Positions 26,391 through 33,141 of a stretch of 52,751 bases of DNA are shown piece by piece; the first letter of the stretch is position 1, and every line of letters starts with the position of its first letter. The position numbers were made by a program, and so were the translations under genes. Source of the DNA: Prevotella sp. (GTDB taxonomy: Bacteria > Bacteroidota > Bacteroidia > Bacteroidales > Bacteroidaceae); contig JAFRMM010000157.1 in NCBI GenBank assembly GCA_017430675.1, forward strand, positions 1-52,751, written 5' to 3'. The notes beneath the pieces are model-generated. The model ran no database searches and had not been told where the DNA came from. It worked only from the letters and a program-made list of their open reading frames with translations.

Positions 26391-26398
26391 CAAAGGTA
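26391..26398 (-). promoter_or_regulatory. -7 box TACCTTTG of CotH-DUF6055 operon
   Basis: TACCTTTG on the reverse strand. No -33 TTTG is visible, which fits dependence on an activator bound at the operator just upstream. Confidence 0.7.
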
Positions 26399-26425
26399 GG
26401 GCTTATTGTCGTTATGCACTGCCAC

Positions 26426-26458
26426 AATCGTCCAAAATGATACAATAATCGTCTATTC
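26426..26458 (-). promoter_or_regulatory. Predicted HTCS operator, CotH operon
   Basis: Two copies in gene orientation, TTTTGGACGATT (26437-26426) and GAATAGACGATT (26458-26447), lie 21 bp apart. The proximal copy is 27 bp from the -7 box. The same word and spacing recur before the SusC and GH operons. Confidence 0.75.
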
Positions 26459-26531
26459 TTACACTTCTGACACCTAACGCAACAATAGTTGGGCGTGGGA
26501 AGTGTAAGAAGTGCGGGTTAAAAAGTGAGTA
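26458..26531. repeat. Inverted-repeat cassette without genes (copy 2, small)
   Basis: CTTACACTTC (26458-26467) and GAAGTGTAAG (26499-26508) are perfect reverse complements, with an imperfect inner pairing around CAAC-AATA-GTTG. The arm words GTGTCAGAA/GTGTAAGAA (reverse strand) and GAAGTGTAA/GAAGTGCGG follow a 9-bp period. The 12-mer AAAAAGTGAGTA at 26520-26531 also ends the cassette near 52212. Confidence 0.55.
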
Positions 26532-26582
26532 AGACATCTATTGCAGGAAGGCCTCCTGTCTGACCATTCGGGCCGTAGGATA

Positions 26583-26618
26583 ACGAATTGGGGGCGGACA
26601 CTGATGTGCCCGCCCCCT
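26583..26618 (-). terminator. GC-rich hairpin after the small lipoprotein gene
   Basis: GGGGGCGG and CCGCCCCC pair, extended by CAC/GTG around a TGAT loop (about 26589-26616). It lies about 50 bp past the stop of the reverse-strand gene at 26665-27099. Confidence 0.6.
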
Positions 26619-26664
26619 CCGGCTACTAACCAATTAACCTAAAAAACGCGGTTAGAAGTGTAGT

Positions 26665-27099
26665 TCACTTATCTTGATTCGTCTTAGCAGCCCGAGTTTT
26701 TGTTTCATTAAAAGCCTCTATGTTTTCAATAGTAAGAGCATAGTAGTCAATTCTTGTTTCTATTTGAGTGTCGTATATTTTGGAGTATAGTTGTTTGTAT
26801 TTCCCACTTATTATAACATTTTTATCTTTCAATTGTATATATGAATCATCCGCATTCTCAATAATGAGAGTAGCCCCCGTTTCATCTTGTCCTGCATTAA
26901 ATGGATTAGTATAATCCCGATTGGGATTTATAATCCATGAAGACTCCGTTTCGTTATATTTTAAAGTTCCAACAAGTGATTCAATATGATGGTAAGAAGA
27001 ATCTTGGTAATATATGACTTTCATGTTATTGTTTTCCTCATTATCCTTGCATGAAAAGATGATGAGTGAACAGAAGATATAGATTATATATTTTTTCAT
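26665..27099 (-). CDS. Small AT-rich lipoprotein of unknown function, 144 aa
   Basis: The start MKKYIIYIFCSLIIFSCKDN at 27099 gives a classic lipoprotein signal with lipobox IIFSC; the ATG three codons earlier is less likely. The mature part is acidic, polar and beta-prone (KVIYYQDSSYHHIESLVGTLKY, ATLIIENADDSYIQLKDKNVIISG), with a charged Lys/Thr-rich end. No family is recognised. Its base composition is much more AT-rich than its neighbours, hinting at separate acquisition. It lies between two terminators (27128-27164 upstream, 26583-26618 downstream), so it probably gets little read-through from the SusC operon. Confidence 0.7.
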   Translation of the reverse strand: MKKYIIYIFCSLIIFSCKDNEENNNMKVIYYQDSSYHHIESLVGTLKYNETESSWIINPNRDYTNPFNAGQDETGATLIIENADDSYIQLKDKNVIISGKYKQLYSKIYDTQIETRIDYYALTIENIEAFNETKTRAAKTNQDK

Positions 27100-27127
27100 G
27101 TATTGCATTTTGTTTAAATACTTTATG

Positions 27128-27164
27128 AAGAAGGGACGAGGACAATTTGTCTTCGTCCCTTCTT
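27128..27164 (-). terminator. Terminator of the SusC operon
   Basis: AAGAAGGGACGAGGACAA (27128-27145) pairs with TTGTCTTCGTCCCTTCTT (27147-27164) apart from one G-T pair. An 18-bp stem of this quality just after the stop of the 27175-29514 gene is a strong end signal. Confidence 0.8.
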
Positions 27165-27174
27165 AAAATATTAA

Positions 27175-29514
27175 TTAGAAGTGTAGTTCGATAGGAATCA
27201 CGGCGGTGTACTCCTTGCCGTCCTTGGTGTAGATCAGGGTCGGCTTGCAGGTGAGCACGTCACCGGGGTTCACGGCATTGGTTGCTGCCTCGGGATCCGG
27301 GGGCAGGTGACCGATGTTCAGCGTGTAGGCATTGTCGTACTCGAAGTAGAAGGCGTGGTTCTCGCCCCACCAGGTCTGTGCACCCTGGGCGGTCATCCAG
27401 AAGCCGATGCCGTTAGCGGAGTAGTCGTAGGAGACGCTGCCGTCGGGCTGTGTCAGACCGAAGGCGATCTTGCCCTCAGCGGGAGCCACGGCCTCTTCGC
27501 CACGCGGGATGATGGCGTTCACGATCTCGGCGGGCTGCATCTTGAAGGCCTTGGCGATGGCCTCGAACTGACCGTTCTCCAACAGGTTGTAACTCAGGTC
27601 GAGCCAGGTGTCGTTGGCGGCATCGAGTCCGTTGACGACGGCGGTGGGCACTGTGACGCTCTCAGGATCACCGGCGGGGATCTCCACGAAGCCCTTCACA
27701 CCCGTGTTCTCAAACTTCACGTTGTAAGGCCACTGCTGGTCGTTGGTCTCGTCCTCGTCCCAGCCCTGACGCTGATAGTCCGTCGGAGTGGCTACTACCA
27801 CGAGGTAGAGTTTCTCGGTACCTGCGGGCACCTCCATCTCTGCGACGGCATCCTGGCCCTTGACCATCGTGCCGTAGGTAGCCTTGTCGCCACCGATGGC
27901 CACGAAGCCGATGCGGTAGGCTGAAGAGGTGTTCGACTGCTGGTTGTAGGTCGTGACATTGCCGATGGCGACACCGTCGCCGTTGACCACCTTACCTGCG
28001 TCACCGTCAACGAGTGCGCTACCCGGAGCCACAGCCTTCAGGTCGGCCTTCACCTTGGTACCTGCGGCGGGCACGTTCAGGGCGATGGCATTGAAGCCCG
28101 TCGTACCCGGACAGTTGTCGTAGGTGGGCTGGAAGCCACCGTCCTTCGGCAGCATGTTCGTTGAGTAGTTGGCAGCACCGGGGTTGTAGCCGAGGTACTG
28201 GTGTACGGCATCGAAGTCGTAGTTCACGGCACGGGCGGCATAGTCATAGTACTCGTCATAGAACTTCTCCATATCATTGCTACAGAACAGACGGGCATAG
28301 GTCTCAATGGGATCCTCGGGGAATACGGACTCGCGCCAGATGCGGCCGTAAGCCTCGATGCCGTGCTTCTGTGTCAGGTAGTAGGGCAGCCAATAAGAGG
28401 CATAGCGCATGAACTCGTGGTTGAAGTGGCGGTGGTGGTTGCGGAGCCATACCGAGGGATGAACCTCCTGCGTGAAGCACTCCTCAGGATAGTCCTGGAA
28501 CGACTGCCACTGAGCGCACTGCTCCCAGTAGGCGCAGCCGCCTTCACCGTTCGGGCCGAAGCCGTAGCGGAAGCCGCCGTTCATACCGTAGTCGGTCTCC
28601 TCAGCCTCGCCATTGAGCAGTTTGTCACAACCTACCTGATACTGGAAAGAGTGACCGATCTCATGACCAATGGTAGAGCCAACGGGCTGACAAGTGCTTG
28701 GGTTCACCCAGAGAGCACCGATAGTGTTGTCATAGCCTGAGCCTGTAGCCAACCAGTCCTGCTGATAGAGCAGGTAAATCTGCATCTTGTACTTGTCGAG
28801 CTGGCTCTTGCCCTGGCCAACGGTGACCATCTTCAGTTTCTCCACGTTGGTGGTATAGAACTGCTCGGCCTTCTGCAGCAGGTCATCGATATTCACGCGC
28901 AGGGCGGCGGGCACGTCGCTGCCATTGGGATCGTAGCCGAAGCCCGGCTCCCAGAACACGAAGAAGTGCTCACTCTGCTTCATGCGCCAGAACGACCACT
29001 TGGCATCGTCGCGCAGCATGTAATCGACACCGCGCTCAAAGCCCTCGTTCCAGGCACCCGGGCAGATGTACTTGTCGAAGTTCTGTACCTGCGAGCGGTC
29101 CATCGTGTGGACGGCATCGGGGTTCTGGTTCTGGTGTACGTTGATCACCGAGGTCTTGTCGCCACACTTAATCTCGATCTGTGCGTCGCGGTAGAACTCA
29201 GAGTTGTTCTCCTTGATGTAGAACGGCATCTTCACTTCACCGGCCTTTCCCGTGTTCACGGTCAGGGTCAGCCAGTCGATCTTCGTATTGGCGGCACGGG
29301 TGGTCACGTCGCTCACTGAGGCCGACCAGTCGCTGTTGGCCGTGAAGGTAATGCTACTCTCCACCTCGTCCCATTCTACGGTCTTGTTCAATTCACTTTC
29401 CGCAATAGAGATGTTGCCCACGATGACATCGTCATCACTCGAACATGCGGACAGTCCGAGAGCGAAGAGCGCAACAAGGGCGCTCTTGCTCATTAGTCTG
29501 CTTATATTCTTCAT
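27175..29514 (-). CDS. BACON-DUF6055-DUF4859 lipoprotein, putative surface metallopeptidase, 779 aa
   Basis: The lipobox LGLSACSS marks a lipoprotein. Residues about 30-130 resemble a BACON domain (SITFTANSDWSASVSD). The DUF6055 domain follows, with FVFWEPGFGYDPNG, YDNTIGALWVNP and the zinc motif STIGHEIGHSFQYQ (HEIGH 284-288); Glu331 in CAYWEQCAQW aligns with the third ligand of the shorter homologue at 23682. About 21 extra residues lie between HEIGH and that Glu. The C-terminal 120 residues (ANGIGFWMTAQGAQTWWGEN) share a DUF4859-like module with the lipoprotein at 30425. It is the last gene of the SusC operon. The likely role is cell-surface cleavage of a protein or glycoprotein, inferred from the motif and operon. 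Confidence 0.82.
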   Translation of the reverse strand: MKNISRLMSKSALVALFALGLSACSSDDDVIVGNISIAESELNKTVEWDEVESSITFTANSDWSASVSDVTTRAANTKIDWLTLTVNTGKAGEVKMPFYIKENNSEFYRDAQIEIKCGDKTSVINVHQNQNPDAVHTMDRSQVQNFDKYICPGAWNEGFERGVDYMLRDDAKWSFWRMKQSEHFFVFWEPGFGYDPNGSDVPAALRVNIDDLLQKAEQFYTTNVEKLKMVTVGQGKSQLDKYKMQIYLLYQQDWLATGSGYDNTIGALWVNPSTCQPVGSTIGHEIGHSFQYQVGCDKLLNGEAEETDYGMNGGFRYGFGPNGEGGCAYWEQCAQWQSFQDYPEECFTQEVHPSVWLRNHHRHFNHEFMRYASYWLPYYLTQKHGIEAYGRIWRESVFPEDPIETYARLFCSNDMEKFYDEYYDYAARAVNYDFDAVHQYLGYNPGAANYSTNMLPKDGGFQPTYDNCPGTTGFNAIALNVPAAGTKVKADLKAVAPGSALVDGDAGKVVNGDGVAIGNVTTYNQQSNTSSAYRIGFVAIGGDKATYGTMVKGQDAVAEMEVPAGTEKLYLVVVATPTDYQRQGWDEDETNDQQWPYNVKFENTGVKGFVEIPAGDPESVTVPTAVVNGLDAANDTWLDLSYNLLENGQFEAIAKAFKMQPAEIVNAIIPRGEEAVAPAEGKIAFGLTQPDGSVSYDYSANGIGFWMTAQGAQTWWGENHAFYFEYDNAYTLNIGHLPPDPEAATNAVNPGDVLTCKPTLIYTKDGKEYTAVIPIELHF

Positions 29515-29515
29515 A

Positions 29516-29917
29516 TTAATAAATTCCTATAGTGATTGTCTTGCTAACATTTGCTGACATCGGGATAAAGAAACTAACAAGGTTTGTTCCTGAATTCAAT
29601 GTTTGGGAATGAATTAATGTCCAACCTGTTCCAAAGACTTGAATAGTTCCGTTATATGGAACGTCTACTCCTATCTCAAAATAGATACCGCCGCTGAAAG
29701 TATAACTTGTCAGTTTCACTTGTTTAGAAGTAAATCCATTAAATTCTACAGTGGTAGTGGCAGGTCTAAAGAAATCGAGGCATGTCCCATCAGGCGCATA
29801 TATGTTCATCGTGAGAACAGGTGAAGATGATATTTCATTTGTCTCTGCGCTTGCAGTGGACACATTTGCCATAAGCAATACGAAAGTCATGGCAATAAAT
29901 CTTATTATATTTTTCAT
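29516..29917 (-). CDS. Small secreted protein of unknown function, 133 aa
   Basis: A signal peptide ends near STASA. The mature part is about 110 residues, Thr/Ser/Asn-rich and predicted all-beta (VLTMNIYAPDGTC, KQVKLTSYTFSGGIYFEIGV, GTIQVFGTGWTLIHS). The start of the mature part, SSSPVLTMNIY, resembles SSPTLNIHF of the next gene upstream, so the two are probably distant paralogs. It lies 1 bp before the BACON-DUF6055 gene and 6 bp after its paralog, so it is clearly part of the SusC operon. In size it recalls the DUF3244-type small secreted proteins of Bacteroides, but I cannot confirm membership. Confidence 0.75.
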   Translation of the reverse strand: MKNIIRFIAMTFVLLMANVSTASAETNEISSSPVLTMNIYAPDGTCLDFFRPATTTVEFNGFTSKQVKLTSYTFSGGIYFEIGVDVPYNGTIQVFGTGWTLIHSQTLNSGTNLVSFFIPMSANVSKTITIGIY

Positions 29918-29923
29918 ACTTTA

Positions 29924-30358
29924 TTAAAATGCGTTAGTAATATTGATATAGACATCTGTTGTACTATGAGAGGGTAGTGGTATGAACTCGTAGATATGAA
30001 CGCTTGATCCACTGAACGTATAGGTCGTATAGAAGCTGGCATCTGTGCAGTATACTTCGGCCTTTTTCGATGAAGAGGAACTGCCAGACAGATTCACCGT
30101 GCAATCAAGAAGGATACCGCTAAAATAGAGATAATTCTCTATTGAAATGTTGCCATAGCTGGAGTTGATAATCACATTTTTGTAAGCGGGCGTTGAGACA
30201 TGAATGGTTGATATATTCCCAACAGCACTAGAAAAATGAATATTAAGCGTAGGAGAACTCGTCGTATTTTGCATATCTGGCGTTTCTGCCATTACACTAA
30301 CTGAGCCAAGCAATGATAAAAGAAGGCTCAAAACTAAAAAACAAGAACATTTTTTCAT
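29924..30358 (-). CDS. Small secreted protein of unknown function, 144 aa
   Basis: A signal peptide (MKKCSCFLVLSLLLSLLGSV, cleavage near VMA) precedes a Ser/Thr-rich beta protein. Strand-turn repeats such as YGNISIENYLYFSGILLDC and a poly-Ser stretch (GSSSSSKK) are visible, and the end SHSTTDVYINITNAF resembles a final beta strand. No catalytic motif is seen. It is AT-richer than the SusC/D genes. Its close coupling to the 133-aa paralog suggests a matched pair acting in the periplasm or at the surface. The stem-loop at 30376-30413 precedes it. Confidence 0.75.
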   Translation of the reverse strand: MKKCSCFLVLSLLLSLLGSVSVMAETPDMQNTTSSPTLNIHFSSAVGNISTIHVSTPAYKNVIINSSYGNISIENYLYFSGILLDCTVNLSGSSSSSKKAEVYCTDASFYTTYTFSGSSVHIYEFIPLPSHSTTDVYINITNAF

Positions 30359-30375
30359 TTCGATTTAATTTTATT

Positions 30376-30413
30376 GAAGATGCAAAACCTCTTAGCTAAG
30401 GCTTTGCACCTTC
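30376..30413 (-). terminator. Stem-loop inside the SusC operon (possible attenuator)
   Basis: GAAGATGCAAAACCT (30376-30390) pairs imperfectly with AGGCTTTGCACCTTC (30399-30413). No U-run follows on the reverse strand, so it may lower read-through or stabilise the upstream message rather than terminate fully. It separates SusC-SusD-lipoprotein from the three downstream genes. Confidence 0.5.
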
Positions 30414-30424
30414 GGAGTTAATAA

Positions 30425-31414
30425 TTATTCTAATGTTGCATTTATCACGAACTCAATAAACTTGCTAGCATCACTCTTACTGACATAGACAAAGTGGACT
30501 TTGTACTCGGTACCGGAAGCAAGACCAGGATAACGGCCAATTCCAACAGTCTTATCTTCTGCATGAGTCTCGATAAAGTAAGCACAGCCGTCGCCCCATC
30601 CGCGTACAGTGCCATCAGCCTCACACCAGTATCCGATGCCATTGGCTGTATAATCTGCACTCGTGTTCCAATTGCCTGCATCATCCACTATATACATAGC
30701 GATATCATTACCTGTATCAGAAACCTCGCTGCAAAATTCTGCCACTGTCATGCCAAATACAGCCGAAATAGCGGCCTCACACGACTCAAACTCCAACTCA
30801 TAGGAAGCATAGTCACCTTCTGGAATTGTGATGTTGCAAATGATGGTTCCTGGATCGGTCACGGCAAAACTGACATTGAAGCGAATATAGTTGTCATAGT
30901 CCTTACCATTGTTGACAGCAAATCCCACGTTAGCGGCGACGGACACGCCTGCAGCTGACTCTTCGGGCACACTTAAAATAAGTGCTTTTGCTGACTTGTC
31001 AAGTTCAATACTGGCAATACCATTAGTTGCATCAGAAACAACACCTGCAGTATTATACCACCAGCCGTTACTACCTTTAGTCGCAGCAGCCTTGTTCCAA
31101 ATGCCACGGGCAGGATTGATGTTATAGAAAACAACCTCCCCCGTTTCCAACTTTGCCAGCATATCATCAACTGTCATCTTCATTTTGATCTGAATCTGCT
31201 CAGCATAGTCCTTCAGTTTGATGATCTTGGGAGCCACGTGCCCCTTGCGGAACTCTGCATTTACTGCTATAGTGGCATCAAGGTCAGTACGGAGATACGG
31301 TGCGTCATCTGGCCCATATACGTGCTTCTCGACTGCATCCTCGGGATCGTCGCTACAAGCGGTGAAGCCCAGGGCGAGGCAAGCCATTGCTATATATATT
31401 ATGTTCTTTTTCAT
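30425..31414 (-). CDS. DUF4859-like surface lipoprotein, candidate glycan-binding protein, 329 aa
   Basis: The lipobox ALGFTACSDD is followed by an acidic linker, the usual layout of surface-exposed SusE/SusF-position proteins. Two related halves can be seen: about 75-190 (TVDDMLAKLETGEVVFYNIN, GWWYNTAGV) and about 215-329 (MTVAEFCSEVSDTGNDIAMY, ANGIGYWCEADGTVRGWGDG). The second closely resembles the C-terminal module of the protein at 27175-29514. Aromatic clusters (GWWYN, GYWC, GWGDGCAYF) could form a binding surface. Position third after SusC and SusD suggests a surface glycan-binding protein; the ligand is unknown. Confidence 0.75.
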   Translation of the reverse strand: MKKNIIYIAMACLALGFTACSDDPEDAVEKHVYGPDDAPYLRTDLDATIAVNAEFRKGHVAPKIIKLKDYAEQIQIKMKMTVDDMLAKLETGEVVFYNINPARGIWNKAAATKGSNGWWYNTAGVVSDATNGIASIELDKSAKALILSVPEESAAGVSVAANVGFAVNNGKDYDNYIRFNVSFAVTDPGTIICNITIPEGDYASYELEFESCEAAISAVFGMTVAEFCSEVSDTGNDIAMYIVDDAGNWNTSADYTANGIGYWCEADGTVRGWGDGCAYFIETHAEDKTVGIGRYPGLASGTEYKVHFVYVSKSDASKFIEFVINATLE

Positions 31415-31415
31415 A

Positions 31416-31439
31416 ATTCTTAACTCTTAATTCTTAATT
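31416..31439 (-). repeat. 7-bp tandem repeat between SusD and the lipoprotein gene
   Basis: ATTCTTA-ACTCTTA-ATTCTTA occupies 31416-31436, exactly 7 bp per unit, followed by ATTAATT. It fills the gap and touches the SusD stop codon. Confidence 0.65.
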
Positions 31440-33108
31440 AATTTGCTGCTGTATAACCAGGGTTTTGTTTCAGTTTGGGGTTACCATCCAGTGCCATCTG
31501 TGGGATTGGGAAGATGTCGGTATGGCGGTCGGCCTCGGGATCTTTGCAGAACCACGACTTGCCACAATACACGTTCATATTCGAGCCCTTGATGGTGAAG
31601 CGGATGATATCGTCGCGACGGTGTGCCTCACAGACAAACTCACGTCCCAGTTCATCAAGCAGTCCACCGAGTTCAATGTCGTCGCCACCCTGGTAGTTCT
31701 CTACCCAGTGGTCCTCACCACCCAGTTCTCCAGTATTCTCACGGTGTCCGTAGTTGTACTTACTGCCACCCTTCAACTGCGATGCTGTCACACGTGCCTT
31801 CGATGGATCGGCCTTGAAGTTACGGGAACGCACCTGAGTCACCAGGACTGCAGCGTCATCCTCTGTCTCACCGTTGTAGCCGCCCAGACGGAGCAGGCAC
31901 TCAGCCTTCATCAGCAAGGCATCAGCATAGCGGTAGTAGGGCACGTCGTCGTAACTCGAACCGAAGTCACCGCTCAGAATCTCATACTTCACCAGACGCC
32001 AACTCTCCATGGGATAGCAGCCAGGGTTGTCGATGCTGTGCAGTTCGCGGGTGTAGTCGAGTGGCTCGCCGTCGAGGTAGATGGGACTGCCGTCGAGGGC
32101 ATACTGCGGACCGCCAGTCCAGGTATTCTCCAGACGGGTATCACCCTCCTCGTAGATGTCAAGGAACTGTGGATAGACCACGCCACCACCAGTTGCCCAA
32201 CCCGAGAAGTTCCAGCGGGCGCGGCCGGCATTGTGGATCCAGAGGTTGGCCATAAAGTTACCGCCGGCATACTTGTTCTCGAATACGATACCGAAGATGA
32301 TCTCGGGTGAGTTGGAGATGTCCTCTAGGAAGTTATCGCTGTAGTTGGCGGCCAGGGAGAACTTGCCCGAGTTGATGATTACGTCGAGGGCATCGATACA
32401 CTTCTGATAGTATGAGGGATCCTTGGCATTGGGGAACCATGCGTCGTGGTTCAGGTAGAGTTTGGCCAGTTGCATATAGGCAGCATACTTGCTGAGTTTG
32501 CCCAGTGACACATCCTCACCGCACTGCTCTGCTACGTCCTTCAGTTCGCTCTCAATCCAGTTGTAGGTCACCTGAGGATCGGCCTGGTCAGGCGTCCAAC
32601 CGTCGGGGTGTACGAACGTGGTGTCGAGGGGGATATTGCGGAACAGATCGAACAGGTTGTAATAGTACATGGCGCGATAGGCACGTACCTGAGCCTTTAT
32701 CAGTTCGCTGCTGGCCACCTGCTCATTGGCCAGAATCTGGTTACAGGCATTCACACCAGCGTAGTTGTTCTTCCAGTTCTCTTCAAAGTGTCCAATACCC
32801 GAGTTGAACTCGTGCTTGTGCATGGAGATGTAGAGGTCGCCCCAACCAATACCGATACGGTTAGGGATGCCCCACACATCGGAACTCTCATCCATAATGT
32901 CGGCCATGCCGAACCATCCCCAATATACTGTACGCAAACTACTATAAACGGGAGCAATGGTGGCTTCAAGGTCGGCATCGGTAAACTCATATTTCTCGGA
33001 AGCCAACTGCGAGTAGATGGTCTCGTCGAGGTCTGTACATCCGGCAATGGTCAGGCCTGCGGCACCCACCATAGCGGAAACTACGAATTTATTATATATT
33101 GCTTTCAT
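31438..33108 (-). CDS. SusD/RagB-family surface glycan-binding lipoprotein, 556 aa
   Basis: The lipobox LTIAGCTDLDE begins the mature protein. SusD-like helical TPR features include ILANEQVASSELIKAQVRAY and RAMYYYNLFDLFRNIPLDT, the segment that caps the SusC barrel, and the C terminus IFPIPQMALDGNPKLKQNPG is diagnostic for the RagB/SusD family. It binds the oligosaccharide (or peptide-linked glycan) and closes over the SusC channel. It lies 33 bp downstream of SusC; its partner is unambiguous. Length is normal. The specificity cannot be read from sequence alone. Confidence 0.95.
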   Translation of the reverse strand: MKAIYNKFVVSAMVGAAGLTIAGCTDLDETIYSQLASEKYEFTDADLEATIAPVYSSLRTVYWGWFGMADIMDESSDVWGIPNRIGIGWGDLYISMHKHEFNSGIGHFEENWKNNYAGVNACNQILANEQVASSELIKAQVRAYRAMYYYNLFDLFRNIPLDTTFVHPDGWTPDQADPQVTYNWIESELKDVAEQCGEDVSLGKLSKYAAYMQLAKLYLNHDAWFPNAKDPSYYQKCIDALDVIINSGKFSLAANYSDNFLEDISNSPEIIFGIVFENKYAGGNFMANLWIHNAGRARWNFSGWATGGGVVYPQFLDIYEEGDTRLENTWTGGPQYALDGSPIYLDGEPLDYTRELHSIDNPGCYPMESWRLVKYEILSGDFGSSYDDVPYYRYADALLMKAECLLRLGGYNGETEDDAAVLVTQVRSRNFKADPSKARVTASQLKGGSKYNYGHRENTGELGGEDHWVENYQGGDDIELGGLLDELGREFVCEAHRRDDIIRFTIKGSNMNVYCGKSWFCKDPEADRHTDIFPIPQMALDGNPKLKQNPGYTAAN

Positions 33109-33116
33109 ATTCTAAC

Positions 33117-33137
33117 CTTTTTACTTTTTACTTTTTT
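33117..33137 (-). repeat. 7-bp tandem repeat between SusC and SusD
   Basis: CTTTTTA-CTTTTTA-CTTTTTT, exactly 7 bp per unit, lies in the gap between the two genes. Confidence 0.6.
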
Positions 33138-33141
33138 GCCT

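Noticed and set aside
31416..33137. Heptamer repeats as a CRISPR array
   Set aside because: There are no spacers and no cas genes; the units are 7 bp and contiguous.
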